Shown here: positions 23,637 to 33,175 of the stretch, in pieces
Layout of the letters: each line of letters opens with the position of its first letter
How positions within the stretch are numbered: position 1 is the stretch's first letter
Assembly: GCA_017461055.1 (NCBI GenBank)
Contig: JAFTZI010000173.1
Location: 1 to 38,452 of the forward strand
Direction of reading: 5' to 3'
DNA length: 38,452 bases
Source of the DNA: Clostridia bacterium
GTDB lineage: Bacteria > Bacillota > Clostridia > Oscillospirales > CAG-272
Program-made: the position numbers and the translations under genes
Notes under the pieces: model-generated
What the model was told of the DNA's origin: nothing
What the model saw: only the letters and a program-made list of their open reading frames with translations
The model's database searches: none

Positions 23637-24482
23637 ATGTCGCTTAAGCTAATGTACATAACTAACAATCCCAATGTTGCAAAAATTGCAGAGGATTCAG
23701 GGGTTGATCGAATATTCATTGATATGGAGTATATTGGAAAAGGAGCAAGACAGGGTGGAATGGACACGGTTCAGTGCCACCACACTCTTGAGGATATACG
23801 CAATATACGCGCAACCATTAGCAAGGCAGAGCTTTTGGTTCGTTGTAACCCTATACATTCAGCGAGTGATGAATATTGCTCATCTAAGGACGAAATTGAT
23901 GGGATTGTGGCAAGCGGAGCTGATATAATAATGCTTCCGTTTTTTAAAACGGCAACGGAGGTTAAGACATTTGTAAAGCTTGTTGGTGGAAGAGCACGTA
24001 CAATGCTGCTTTTTGAAACACCTGAATCAAGAGATAATGCAGATGAAATTCTTGAGGTTGAGGGCATTGACGAGGTTTTTGTCGGACTTAACGATATGAG
24101 CTTGGGCTACGGTATGAAATTTATGTTTCAGCTTCTTGCAGACGGAACAGTGGAGGAGCTTTGTAATAAGTTCAAGGCAAAGGGATTGCCATATGGATTC
24201 GGCGGCTTAGCCTCCTTAACAGGCGGACTTTTACCGGGTGCTTGTGTGCTTAAGGAGCATTACAGGCTTGGCTCCGGTTGCGTTATTTTATCCAGAAGCT
24301 TTTGCAACACAAGCATTATTACGGAGCTTGATGAAATAGAAAAAATATTCGTCACAGGAATTGATGGCATTAGAAGCTTCGAGAGCGAATGTGCCAAGCT
24401 AACTGCTAATCAGCTTGAAGAAAACAGAAAAGAGGTTGTTTTGGCTGTTGGCGAAATTGTTGAAAGGATTAGCAATAAATGA
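23637..24482 (+). CDS. HpcH/HpaI-family aldolase-like protein
   Basis: This family cleaves or forms C-C bonds in 2-keto-acids such as 4-hydroxy-2-ketoheptanedioate, giving pyruvate plus an aldehyde, with a divalent metal. The 281-residue protein keeps the metal-binding Glu (LLFETPESRDN) and Asp (GLNDMSLGYG), and an Arg (LLVRCNP) like the substrate-binding Arg of HpaI. At the position of the catalytic His of E. coli HpaI (D-G-E-H) it reads D-M-E-Y, so the base is Tyr or absent. The ATGA overlap with the dehydrogenase gene suggests a shared pathway. In a surface polysaccharide cluster it may make a hydroxy- or keto-acid building block. AAGGAG precedes the ATG. Confidence 0.8.
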   Translation: MSLKLMYITNNPNVAKIAEDSGVDRIFIDMEYIGKGARQGGMDTVQCHHTLEDIRNIRATISKAELLVRCNPIHSASDEYCSSKDEIDGIVASGADIIMLPFFKTATEVKTFVKLVGGRARTMLLFETPESRDNADEILEVEGIDEVFVGLNDMSLGYGMKFMFQLLADGTVEELCNKFKAKGLPYGFGGLASLTGGLLPGACVLKEHYRLGSGCVILSRSFCNTSIITELDEIEKIFVTGIDGIRSFESECAKLTANQLEENRKEVVLAVGEIVERISNK

Positions 24483-25375
24483 AAATTCTTGTAACGGGTG
24501 CGTGGCAATGCACACCTGAGCAGTTAGATGAAATAAGGTGCTTGGGAAATGAAGTCGTTTTTATGCAAAATGAGAAGGACGAGCTTCCTGTTTCACCAAG
24601 CGAGATAGAGGGAGCAATTTGCAATGGCTTGTTTCTTTATCATGACATTAAAGAGTTTACCGCATTGAAATATATTCAGCTTACAAGTGCAGGCTTTGAC
24701 AGGGTTCCTATGGAGCATGTGAAGGACAAGAATATAAAGATATTCAATGCAAGGGGAGTTTACTCCATACCTATGGCTGAGTTTGCTGTGGCAGGAGTAT
24801 TGCAGATGTATAAGCAAAGCAAGTTCTTTGCATTGCATCAGGCAGAGCATAAATGGGTAAAGCACAGAGGTCTTTTGGAGCTTTATAACAAGCATGTGTG
24901 TATTGTTGGCTGTGGCAATGTCGGTACAGAGTGCGCAAAAAGGTTTAATGCCTTCGGCTGCGTTGCATTTGGTGTGGATTTGTATCCAAGAGTTGATGAA
25001 AACTATACCGAAATGTATTCCTTGGATGAATTAGACAAGGCATTATCAAAGGCTGACATAGTTATTTTAACCTTGCCGCTTACCGAGGAAACAAGACACC
25101 TTTTCAATGGCGAAAAACTAAGTAAGATGAAGACGGGAGCTATACTTGTGAATATAGCGCGTGGTGCAGTAGTGGAGACAAGTGCGCTAATTGAGGCTTT
25201 GGGAGGGCATCTTGGTGGTGCGGTTCTTGATGTATTTGAAGAAGAACCTCTAGGTGCAGGTAATTCGCTTTGGGGTATGGAAAATGTAATATTGTCACCA
25301 CACAATTCTTTTGTCGGTGATGGAAATAGTGATAGATTACAAGATTGTATCTTGAGTAATATTAGAAAGGTTTGA
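24479..25375 (+). CDS. D-2-hydroxyacid dehydrogenase family protein
   Basis: NAD(P)-dependent enzymes of this family interconvert 2-keto-acids and D-2-hydroxy-acids. The 298-residue protein has a catalytic domain split by a Rossmann domain with VGCGNVG (about 143-149). The active-site set is complete: Arg in NIARGAVVE (near 226), Glu in FEEEPL (near 253) and His in SPHN (near 273). It overlaps the aldolase-like gene by 4 bp (ATGA), so translation is coupled. Together they may convert a keto-acid to a hydroxy-acid attached to the polysaccharide, or the reverse. The substrate is unknown. Confidence 0.88.
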   Translation: MKILVTGAWQCTPEQLDEIRCLGNEVVFMQNEKDELPVSPSEIEGAICNGLFLYHDIKEFTALKYIQLTSAGFDRVPMEHVKDKNIKIFNARGVYSIPMAEFAVAGVLQMYKQSKFFALHQAEHKWVKHRGLLELYNKHVCIVGCGNVGTECAKRFNAFGCVAFGVDLYPRVDENYTEMYSLDELDKALSKADIVILTLPLTEETRHLFNGEKLSKMKTGAILVNIARGAVVETSALIEALGGHLGGAVLDVFEEEPLGAGNSLWGMENVILSPHNSFVGDGNSDRLQDCILSNIRKV

Positions 25376-25379
25376 TTTT

Positions 25380-26591
25380 ATGAGCAAAAAAGATGTTCTT
25401 CTAATTGCAAATTATTGGCATATGGAATCGGAGAAAGCGAGCAGTCGCTATCGTACATTTGCGGATATACTCAGTACACGATATGATTTAGAGGTGGTAA
25501 CATCTACATTTTGTCATTTGAAGAAAGAGCAAAGGAAAATAGAAAAATTGTATCTTGATGAGTTGCCATATAAAATGACGTTTTGCTACGAAAAAGGATA
25601 TGATAAAAATATCTCTTTGAAGAGAATAAGAAGCTATAAAGAGTTTGGAAAGAACGTATATGAATATTTGAAAACGAGAAAAAAAGCAGATGTTGTGATA
25701 GTTTCAGTGCCATCTCTATCGGTTGCTGATTACGTTACTAAGTTTTGTCAGAAAAACAATATTCCAGTAATAGTTGACATACAAGATCTGTGGCCGGAAG
25801 CATTTAAAATGGCAATTAAAATGCCTGTTGTTTCGGATGTATTGTTTGCGCCCATGATGAGACAAGCTAATAGAACTTATGCAAGGGCCAATGTCATAAT
25901 GGCTGTATCGGATACATATGTTGCAAGAGGAAAAAAATGCAATCCAAATGCTGAGGAGTTAAGCATATATATAGGAACAGACGAAGAGTTGGTTGAAAAG
26001 AAAACCAAGGGAGTAGTTGTGGATAAGCCTAAGGACGAATTTTGGGTAGGATATGTTGGCGCTTTGGGGCACAGCTATGATATAAAGCTTGTAATTGACG
26101 GCATAAAGAGACTTAAGGAAGAAAAAGGCATAGATAACATTGTGTTCAAGATTATGGGCGATGGGGTATTGCGACAAGAGTTTGAGGAGTATGCTCGAAA
26201 TTCAGGCATTAGATATGAATTTACAGGGCTGTTAGAGTATGGTGTTATGATGAAAACCCTTATGTCTTGTGATGTAGGTGTAAATGCTATTATAGGTACA
26301 TCTGTATCCTCTATCATTAATAAGGTTGCTGATTATGCGGCTGCTGGCGTTCCTGTTATAAATACGCAAAATTGCGAAGAATATAGGCAATTGTTAGTGG
26401 AATACAATTGTGGTATCAGCATAACGAGTGGAGATGTTCATGAGTTTGCAAATGCCCTTTGGGAGCTATACGGAAACGAGAATAAAAGATTGGAAATGAA
26501 CAAAAACGCACGTAGACTTTACGATGATAAGTTCAACAGGCGTAAAAGATATCCAAAACTTATGAATATGATTGATTCGCTTTTGAAATGA
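25380..26591 (+). CDS. GT-B glycosyltransferase (GT4-like, WbuB type)
   Basis: The 403-residue protein shows the GT-B pattern: an N-terminal domain with DIQDLWPEAF, as in WbuB-like enzymes, and a C-terminal donor domain with FTGLLEYGVMMKTLMSCDVGV and ADYAAAGVPVIN, where the ribosyl/phosphate contacts of GT4 lie. It should add one sugar to the lipid-linked repeat unit on the cytoplasmic face. Donor and linkage cannot be told. It follows the dehydrogenase by 4 bp with AAAGG upstream. Its codons look more AT-rich (many ATA, AGA, AAA) than the preceding two genes, which may mean separate transfer. Confidence 0.85.
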   Translation: MSKKDVLLIANYWHMESEKASSRYRTFADILSTRYDLEVVTSTFCHLKKEQRKIEKLYLDELPYKMTFCYEKGYDKNISLKRIRSYKEFGKNVYEYLKTRKKADVVIVSVPSLSVADYVTKFCQKNNIPVIVDIQDLWPEAFKMAIKMPVVSDVLFAPMMRQANRTYARANVIMAVSDTYVARGKKCNPNAEELSIYIGTDEELVEKKTKGVVVDKPKDEFWVGYVGALGHSYDIKLVIDGIKRLKEEKGIDNIVFKIMGDGVLRQEFEEYARNSGIRYEFTGLLEYGVMMKTLMSCDVGVNAIIGTSVSSIINKVADYAAAGVPVINTQNCEEYRQLLVEYNCGISITSGDVHEFANALWELYGNENKRLEMNKNARRLYDDKFNRRKRYPKLMNMIDSLLK

Positions 26592-26675
26592 TAGGCTGTG
26601 TAAGTTGTTTGTACTAATTTTCGGCGATTATATTTGAAAGCGCATGGCAAGTGAAGCATGTAGAGGTGAAAAAAG

Positions 26676-27983
26676 ATGAAGGTTTTAATCATAAGTCATC
26701 CATCGGTCAATACGTATAATAACATGGGAAAAACTATGTTATCTATGTTTTCGTGTTTTGAAAGGGAGGAACTGTGTCAGTTTTATATATACCCAATGAT
26801 TCCCGATACAGATAAGTGTGGCTCGTATTTTCGCATAACAGACAAGGATGTGCTAAGGAGCTACTACAAGTTTCGTGTATTGGGAAAAGAGATTGAAATA
26901 ACAGATGATGATTTAGATAAGCATGGATTATTTGAAAATTCTAATGATAAAAAAATATACCAAAACAAAAACAATGGAAAACCTTTGAGAAAGCTTGCTC
27001 GAGATATGATGTGGAAGCTTTCACACTGGAATATAGGTGCATTGCATACTTGGATAGAGAGGGAAAGACCTGATTGTATATTCTTGGCACCCGGTTATCA
27101 GGGCTTTATATACGATATTGCCGAAAAAATATCAAAAAGATATAGTTTGCCAATAGTTAGCTATATATGCGACGATTACTATTTTGTGAAAAAGCCTAAA
27201 TCGCTTATGGGCAAAATTCAAACATCGTACATTCAAGGCAAAATCAGAAAAATGATGAGGCAGTCTGCACACACAGTAACCATATGTGACAGCTTGAGAG
27301 ATAGCTATGAAAAAGAGTTTGGCTGTCCTACTTCCACTATAATGACAGGAAAAAGCCTGGCTGAATTTAAGGAGGCGAGCCCTTGTGATACCGTGAAGGG
27401 CATTACCTATATGGGCAATGTAAGGTGCAACCGTTACATCGGATTGGTGGAAATTGGCAAGGCACTAAAAAGCATTAATGAAAGACTGAAAACGGATTAT
27501 AAGCTGTATATATACACCTCTGAGAAGGATAGCTATATAATCGGTCTTTTAGAAAGTGTTCCTACAATAAAGCTATGTGGCTTTGTAAACGGAGAAGATT
27601 ATGAAAGAACGCTTTGCTCGTCAGGCCTTTTGCTTCATACAGAGGCCTTTGATGAAGAAAGCATTGATTTAGTTCGCAATTCTATCTCCACAAAAATCGC
27701 TGATTCACTGTCCTCGGGTGTTTGCTTAATTGGTTATGGACCCAAGCAGGTGGCATCAATGGCATACCTTATAAAGAGCCAAGGTGCGTTTTGCATAACA
27801 GAGGAAGAGTCGCTTGAAGGGGAGCTTGAAAAAATATTGACAGATAAGGAGCTTCGCAACTCTGTTTTGGAAAAGGCTATTCTTGCAGCGCGGGAAAATC
27901 ACGATGATTTGAAGAACAGTCAGCGACTTAAGGAAATAATGAAAAAAACCAAGAAAACCGAGGAGAAATATCGTGACAGATAA
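26676..27983 (+). CDS. Glycosyltransferase, GT-B type
   Basis: The 435-residue protein has a GT-B-like layout: an N-terminal domain starting MKVLIISHPSVNTYNNMGK, a middle stretch ILAPGYQGFIYDI, and a C-terminal donor domain with ITYMGNVRCNRYIGLVEI and SLSSGVCLIGYGP. It probably adds a sugar to the repeat unit. An 84-bp gap before it has no terminator, only a GAGGTG ribosome binding site. Its end overlaps the reading start of the broken acyltransferase (GTG 27973), whose ribosome binding site AGGAG is inside this gene, so they were once translated together. Donor sugar unknown. Confidence 0.8.
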   Translation: MKVLIISHPSVNTYNNMGKTMLSMFSCFEREELCQFYIYPMIPDTDKCGSYFRITDKDVLRSYYKFRVLGKEIEITDDDLDKHGLFENSNDKKIYQNKNNGKPLRKLARDMMWKLSHWNIGALHTWIERERPDCIFLAPGYQGFIYDIAEKISKRYSLPIVSYICDDYYFVKKPKSLMGKIQTSYIQGKIRKMMRQSAHTVTICDSLRDSYEKEFGCPTSTIMTGKSLAEFKEASPCDTVKGITYMGNVRCNRYIGLVEIGKALKSINERLKTDYKLYIYTSEKDSYIIGLLESVPTIKLCGFVNGEDYERTLCSSGLLLHTEAFDEESIDLVRNSISTKIADSLSSGVCLIGYGPKQVASMAYLIKSQGAFCITEEESLEGELEKILTDKELRNSVLEKAILAARENHDDLKNSQRLKEIMKKTKKTEEKYRDR

Positions 27984-28487
27984 TATCAACACATCCGAAA
28001 AAAGCTTTCGGTTATGTTCAGCATAGCTAAGACCTTTGCGCTTTTGTCAATTGTAAGCGCGAATATTATGATGTCGGGCGGCGAGCTTTCCATGGGAATA
28101 TGGAGAATTTACCGTATGCTCGGGACAGTTGGAGTAATTTGCTTTTTGTTTATTTCAGCGTATTATTATAAGAGCGAAAAGTTTGACAGCACTTGGGCAC
28201 TTGTTAAAAATAAGGCATTGGGCATTGGTGTGCCGTGGCTTGTTCTCGGAAGCGTAACTTATGCCTACAAGCTTGTAATCTCTGTTATAAAGGGTCAAAG
28301 CATAGGCGGCGTAGCCTCCTATTTTATAAACGAATAGTCAAAAACTATTGCACATCAATGATTAATTCACTTTGCAACTCAAATATTGTCCGCATTCATA
28401 ATTCTAATTCCGTCATATTTGTGCGTAGTGCTTGCGGGATTTATTGCGGAAAAGTTCAAGCTCGACAGACTCGCAAATGTAGTATAG
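27973..28487 (+). pseudogene. Broken acyltransferase 3-family gene
   Basis: The start is a GTG at 27973 with AGGAG 7 nt upstream (VTDNINTSEK). It then meets a run of six A (in GAAAAAAGC, about 27998-28003). Adding one A restores a frame reading KKLSVMFSIAKTFALLSIVS, an acyltransferase 3-type first membrane helix, which runs to a stop near 28337 after about 110 residues. From 28350 a different stretch reads AFIILIPSYLCVVLAGF then IAEKFKLDRLANVV, the typical last helix and tail of the family, ending at 28487. The ~200 residues between are missing. A TGA also falls just before the tail. The intact protein would have acetylated the polysaccharide. It looks dead through a frameshift plus an internal deletion. 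Confidence 0.8.
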
Positions 28488-28524
28488 GGGATTAGAGAAA
28501 AAAGTCTTTAACTAAGGAGAGAAT

Positions 28525-29724
28525 ATGAAGATTTTGCAGATTAACTGTGTTTATAACAAGGGTAGCACAGGCAAGATAATGTATGATATACACTCGGAGC
28601 TGTTAAAAAGCGGAAACGAATCTGTAATATGCTATGGCAGAGGAGCAAAAACCACTGATCCAAGCGTTTACAAGGTGTGCTCCGAGATTTATTCAAAATT
28701 TAATAATCTGCTGTCCAGATTTACGGGCTTGGAGTATGGAGGCTGTCATTTCTCAACAAGCAAGCTGATTTCCGTTATAAAAAGAGAAAAACCGGATACT
28801 GTAATAGTACACTGTATAAACGGTTATTTTGTTAACATATATAACATAATAAGGTTTTTGAAGGAATCAAAGATTAAAACAGTTTTGGTTCTTCATGCCG
28901 AGTTCATGCATACAGCAAACTGCTCACACGCAATGGATTGCATGAAATGGGTGAGCGGTTGCGAAAAATGCGCAAGATATAAAAAGGAATCCAAGTCCTT
29001 GTTTTTTGACAGAGCAAGATATTCTTGGAACAGAATGAAAAAATCATTTGAGGGCTTTGAGGGGCTGAAGGTGGTATCGGTATCACCTTGGTTAAAAAGC
29101 AGAGCAGAACAATCTCCGTTCTTTAAGGGCGCAGAGCAGCATGTGGTGCTAAATGGATTAGACACAACCGTGTTTAAGCAATACGACACAAGTGACCTTG
29201 AATTGAAATACAAAACGAACGGTGAGAAGATTATATTTTATGTAACTCCTAAGTTTGACTTGTCACCCGATCACATAAAGGGTGGATATTACCTTTTGGA
29301 ACTGGCAAAAAGGCTTCAAAACGAAAATATTAAGCTATTAGTGGCAGGTCAGTATGAGAAAGGAATAAATGTTCCTGATAACGTGGTGCTTCTTGGCAGA
29401 GTTTCGAATCAAGCAGCACTTGCTAAATACTATTCATTCAGTGATTTAACTGTTCTTACAAGCAAAAGAGAAACCTTTTCTATGGTTTGCGCAGAGAGCC
29501 TTTCCTGCGGAACCCCCGTGATTGGATTTAAGGCAGGGGCACCTGAGCAGATTTCCATAGAGGAGTTTAGCTCCTTTGTAGAGTATGGCGATGTGGATGG
29601 GCTTGTAAAAGAGACAAAAAAATTTCTGTACGAAAAGGAGCTTTCGTGTGAGGGAATTTCCAAGCAGGCACATATTAAATATTCCAAGGAAAGAATGGCA
29701 GAAGAGTATATACGATTGCTTTGA
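28525..29724 (+). CDS. Glycosyltransferase (GT4-like)
   Basis: The 399-residue protein has a clear GT-B layout. The N-terminus MKILQINCVYNKGSTGKIMYDIH holds the Gly/Ser loop typical of the acceptor domain. The C-terminus has the GT4 EX7E-type signature, TSKRETFSMVCAESLS then CGTPVIGFKAGAPEQI, which binds the nucleotide sugar. A Cys-rich stretch (HAMDCMKWVSGCEKCARY, about 133-150) resembles a CxxC metal site seen in some of these enzymes. It starts after the broken acyltransferase with AAGGAG upstream and likely shares the transcript. Sugar unknown. Confidence 0.88.
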   Translation: MKILQINCVYNKGSTGKIMYDIHSELLKSGNESVICYGRGAKTTDPSVYKVCSEIYSKFNNLLSRFTGLEYGGCHFSTSKLISVIKREKPDTVIVHCINGYFVNIYNIIRFLKESKIKTVLVLHAEFMHTANCSHAMDCMKWVSGCEKCARYKKESKSLFFDRARYSWNRMKKSFEGFEGLKVVSVSPWLKSRAEQSPFFKGAEQHVVLNGLDTTVFKQYDTSDLELKYKTNGEKIIFYVTPKFDLSPDHIKGGYYLLELAKRLQNENIKLLVAGQYEKGINVPDNVVLLGRVSNQAALAKYYSFSDLTVLTSKRETFSMVCAESLSCGTPVIGFKAGAPEQISIEEFSSFVEYGDVDGLVKETKKFLYEKELSCEGISKQAHIKYSKERMAEEYIRLL

Positions 29725-29768
29725 GCAGCGTTTACATAGAGTCTAAAAAAATATTAAGGGGAAAACGA

Positions 29769-31007
29769 ATGAACGACATTGTACAAGCTGACAACAGAAG
29801 GGTTAAAATACCCGTTCCGTTGTTTGTTATTTATACTTTTATCACGTTAGCTGTGTATATATTACCGAATACGAAGCTGACGGTACCATACATTATTTCG
29901 GGAAGCTTAATGCTTATATCACTGCCGGTAATAATGCTTTTGGACAGAAAATATTTGAACTACGGTGTAGTTTTACTTTTGATATCATCATATTTCTTGG
30001 TGGTACATATTCTACGTTACCCTGTATTGACAGACGGTATAAACGAAGTAATCAGAAATGTACGATTCTTTATACCGATTTTGTGGGGAGCTTATGGCAT
30101 CAGATTTGTAAGTGAAAAGCAGAAAAAAGCCATACTGATACTGTTTTTCCTTTTGACAGCGTACATTCTTTACAATACGATGGTTGCTCTTGAGCAGGAG
30201 CCATGGATTGCAAGAATTTTGGCTCAGGACCAGTCAACAAGCTCTGATGAGGTCAACGCATACCGACTTGGAAACGTAGGCGGATACCCCTTCTCATATA
30301 TGATAGGTGTCGTTGCGATTATGGTAATGTCACTCACCTTGAAGGCCAAGAAAGCTGTTTACAGAATAATCGGTGCGGTGCTTATGGTTGTGATTTATAT
30401 TTACATCGTTCAAACCATGTACACCACGTTGCTTTTGCTTACAACAAGTGCTTGTTTAATTCTTTTGCTTGTTCAATTTAAAAGCCCGTTAGTAAAGCTG
30501 TCAGTTTTGATTTTGTTTTTCGTCATTGCAGTGGGCTTCGTACCGTTGCTTGAACTGACAAAGGGACTTTTTGATAGCGGATCCTTGCTTGTAACAAAAT
30601 TCGAACAGATTATTGCGTCACTGACAGGCGAAGGTATTGATGCATTGGGAAGAAGACCTCAGCTTATGGCCGGAGCCATATCCAACTGGCTTAGCTCGCC
30701 AATAGTTGGTATGTATACCAAACTATCGGCTCATTCACTAATCTTGGACTTTCTACAGTCAAACGGTTTGATGGGGTTTGCATTGTGGATAGTATTGTTT
30801 GTTGTTGCGTGGAAATTAATTCTCACAGAATTAAAGATGGCGAATGTGAATCCAACAACCTTTAACGTTGCAATGACTTACTTTACTGTTTTGTCCTTTT
30901 TCAACGATACAAAGTGGACATTTGACATTACAATAGCGGCGTTCTTTATTGTGCCCATATTCTGCTGTGTATTTTTTAAAAATAAAAAATCGCAATTGAG
31001 CAATTGA
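29769..31007 (+). CDS. O-antigen polymerase/ligase-like protein (Wzy)
   Basis: This 412-residue protein has about ten to twelve membrane segments with short loops, the layout of Wzy-type polymerases, which join repeat units outside the membrane. A larger outside loop carries GRRPQLMAGAISNWLSSPIVG, like the O-antigen ligase/polymerase core. The ORF can be read from a TTG at 29721, overlapping the previous stop, but AGGGG 8 nt before ATG 29769 gives MNDIVQADN. With the flippase downstream it makes a Wzx/Wzy pathway likely. Confidence 0.8.
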   Translation: MNDIVQADNRRVKIPVPLFVIYTFITLAVYILPNTKLTVPYIISGSLMLISLPVIMLLDRKYLNYGVVLLLISSYFLVVHILRYPVLTDGINEVIRNVRFFIPILWGAYGIRFVSEKQKKAILILFFLLTAYILYNTMVALEQEPWIARILAQDQSTSSDEVNAYRLGNVGGYPFSYMIGVVAIMVMSLTLKAKKAVYRIIGAVLMVVIYIYIVQTMYTTLLLLTTSACLILLLVQFKSPLVKLSVLILFFVIAVGFVPLLELTKGLFDSGSLLVTKFEQIIASLTGEGIDALGRRPQLMAGAISNWLSSPIVGMYTKLSAHSLILDFLQSNGLMGFALWIVLFVVAWKLILTELKMANVNPTTFNVAMTYFTVLSFFNDTKWTFDITIAAFFIVPIFCCVFFKNKKSQLSN

Positions 31008-31025
31008 TTTATAAGGAGAAAACTT

Positions 31026-31985
31026 ATGGAAAAGTGGAAAAATGATGTTGCTGTCTTGTGTATTTTCTTTGCAAGACCAGAGCAATTTAAAAAATCCTTT
31101 GAAACCGTAAGAAGAGCAAAGCCGAGAGTGCTTTTACTCTGGCAGGACGGTCCGAGAAAAGGAAATGAAAAGGATATAGAGAATATACAAAAGTGCCGTG
31201 AAATCGCAGAGAATATTGACTGGGAGTGCGAGGTCCACAAGAATTATCATGAGGAGAATATGGGCTGCGACCCATCAACCTTTCTGTCACACAAGTGGGC
31301 GTTTTCCATTGTTGATAAATGTATCGTTTTAGAAGATGATGTTGTGCCTTCAGATGCTTTTTTCCCATTCTGCAAGGAAATGCTTGATAAATATGAAAAT
31401 GATACGAGAATAGACAGAATATGCGGTCAAACTCTACACGGCGGAGTACCTGACAAGAGGTATAGCTATTTCTTCGGTCGTAGTGGCTCGTCTATAGGCT
31501 GGGCATCTTGGAGGCGCGTTGCTGAAACATGGGAGCCTGACTACAAGTTTTTAGAGGATCCTTATTATTTGGATTTAGGCAAAAAAAGATTTAACAGCCC
31601 AAGATATGATGTAAGTGTGGATGCCGCTAAGAAAAGAGCCCAAGAGGGCAAGGAATATTGGGAGCATATAATAGGCTTTGCAACTACATTAAATTCAAGA
31701 TTGGTTATATATCCAAGTGTTAATATGATAGAAAATGTAGGTGCATCCTCTGATGCGACCCATGCGCCCGATGACATCGCAGAGCTTCCAAAGGATATAC
31801 AAGCTATTTTTACGACAAGGGCAGAAAATATAGAGTTTCCCTTGAAGCACCCGCCTTATGTTATAGAGGATTATCATTATTTTGAAAGAATGATGAAGTT
31901 TATTCATCCTAACTTTTTTGTTAAGCTTCGCAGAAAGGTGGAGCACGCATACAGAAAGCTCAAGATTAAATTAAGAAAGAAATAA
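31026..31985 (+). CDS. GT-A glycosyltransferase (GT2-like)
   Basis: The 319-residue protein starts with a GT-A-like sugar-nucleotide-binding region, and CIVLEDDVVPSDAF (near 99-112) gives the Asp pair that binds metal and donor phosphate. ENMGCDPSTF and GRSGSSIGWASWRR are typical of the HlpA-like branch of these enzymes. The C-terminus is basic (KLRRKVEHAYRKLKIKLRKK), which may hold it to the membrane. It lies between Wzy and another transferase, 18 and 11 bp apart, with AAGGAG upstream. Confidence 0.85.
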   Translation: MEKWKNDVAVLCIFFARPEQFKKSFETVRRAKPRVLLLWQDGPRKGNEKDIENIQKCREIAENIDWECEVHKNYHEENMGCDPSTFLSHKWAFSIVDKCIVLEDDVVPSDAFFPFCKEMLDKYENDTRIDRICGQTLHGGVPDKRYSYFFGRSGSSIGWASWRRVAETWEPDYKFLEDPYYLDLGKKRFNSPRYDVSVDAAKKRAQEGKEYWEHIIGFATTLNSRLVIYPSVNMIENVGASSDATHAPDDIAELPKDIQAIFTTRAENIEFPLKHPPYVIEDYHYFERMMKFIHPNFFVKLRRKVEHAYRKLKIKLRKK

Positions 31986-31996
31986 GGGAGAAGACA

Positions 31997-33175
31997 ATGA
32001 AGTATTTAGTAGTCGGTGATGCTAATTCAATGCATATTTTCAATTTTGTTAAAACGGTTTTGCTACCAAGAAAATATGAGGTTCATCTGCTTACCTTGTC
32101 TGTAAAGCCTATAAAGGATGAGTTTAGAAGCTTTTACAGAGAAAACGGTGTTACAGTTCATTCTATTGCGGAAAAGAACTACAAAAACCTTAACAAAACC
32201 GATATTTTCCATCGAGTTTTGAATCTTTTGCGCAAGCATCGCTTGATGAAAAAAATGCCTCAAATTGATATTTGCCACATTCACTCTGTTTATAAGACCT
32301 CTGTGGATATGGTTTTGAAGAATAAGAAAAAATTCGGCAAGATTATTTGCTCATATTGGGGTGGGGATATTGAAGACCGCTCGGAATATGTTGTTAATTT
32401 GAGAAAAAAGTGTTTTGATATAGCTGATAGTATTACAGTTACGGTTAAGCAAACCTACAACGAATTCAGAGAACTTTACGGTGATGTATACGATTCCAAG
32501 CTTCAAATATGCAGATTCGCTACCGGTGGACTTGACTGCATTAACACGTTAAGTAAAAGCACAACAAGACAGGCCTGCAGGAATGAGTACGGCATTAGTG
32601 AAGACAAAATTTGTATAACCTGTGGATACAGTGCATATGCTGATCAGCATCAAGATAAATGCTTAAAAGCTATCATTGCTCTACCACAGGAAATTAAGGA
32701 CAAGCTTCACGTGATTGTTCCTATGCAGTACGGAAAGTATGAGCCTGATTATGTAGCAAGGATTGAAGAGCTTTCGAGGACTGAGGGCTTGAAGTGTGAT
32801 ATATTGAGGACATATGTACCCTTCGAAAAGAGTGCTATGCTTGCTATTGCTACTGATATTTATTTGCACGTAAGAGATACGGATGCGTTTTCAAATGCTC
32901 TTAAGGAGCATATTTATTCAAGCTCACAGGTCATTACAGGCACATGGCTAAAATATCCTGAGCTTGTGGAGATGGGCGCTAAGTATGAATCAATCAATAG
33001 CTTTTACGAGTTAAACGATGTCTTATATCGTAAAATAAGAACCACCAAAATATCGGATAAAATCGAGCTGTTTGCTCCGATTTACGAGCTTTATTCAACG
33101 GAAAGCATTATAGGTCAGTGGTCGGGAGTTATTGATTCTGTGATTGGCATAGGAAAGGAAAAAAATGAAAAATAA
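31997..33175 (+). CDS. Glycosyltransferase, GT-B type
   Basis: The 392-residue protein has a GT-B-like N-terminus (MKYLVVGDANSMHIFNFVKT) with IDICHIHSVYKTS in the acceptor domain and CSYWGGDIEDRS, then TCGYSAYADQHQDKCLKAI at the start of the donor domain. The C-terminus has DTDAFSNALKEHIYSSSQVI, where GT4 enzymes carry their Glu motif. It is distant from well-known transferases, so the fold is more secure than the role. Its last 11 bp overlap the start of the flippase gene. Confidence 0.75.
   Translation: MKYLVVGDANSMHIFNFVKTVLLPRKYEVHLLTLSVKPIKDEFRSFYRENGVTVHSIAEKNYKNLNKTDIFHRVLNLLRKHRLMKKMPQIDICHIHSVYKTSVDMVLKNKKKFGKIICSYWGGDIEDRSEYVVNLRKKCFDIADSITVTVKQTYNEFRELYGDVYDSKLQICRFATGGLDCINTLSKSTTRQACRNEYGISEDKICITCGYSAYADQHQDKCLKAIIALPQEIKDKLHVIVPMQYGKYEPDYVARIEELSRTEGLKCDILRTYVPFEKSAMLAIATDIYLHVRDTDAFSNALKEHIYSSSQVITGTWLKYPELVEMGAKYESINSFYELNDVLYRKIRTTKISDKIELFAPIYELYSTESIIGQWSGVIDSVIGIGKEKNEK

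Noticed and set aside
28235..28495. Plus-strand ORF of 86 residues
   Set aside because: It is an out-of-frame reading of the broken acyltransferase; the family's tail is in another frame.
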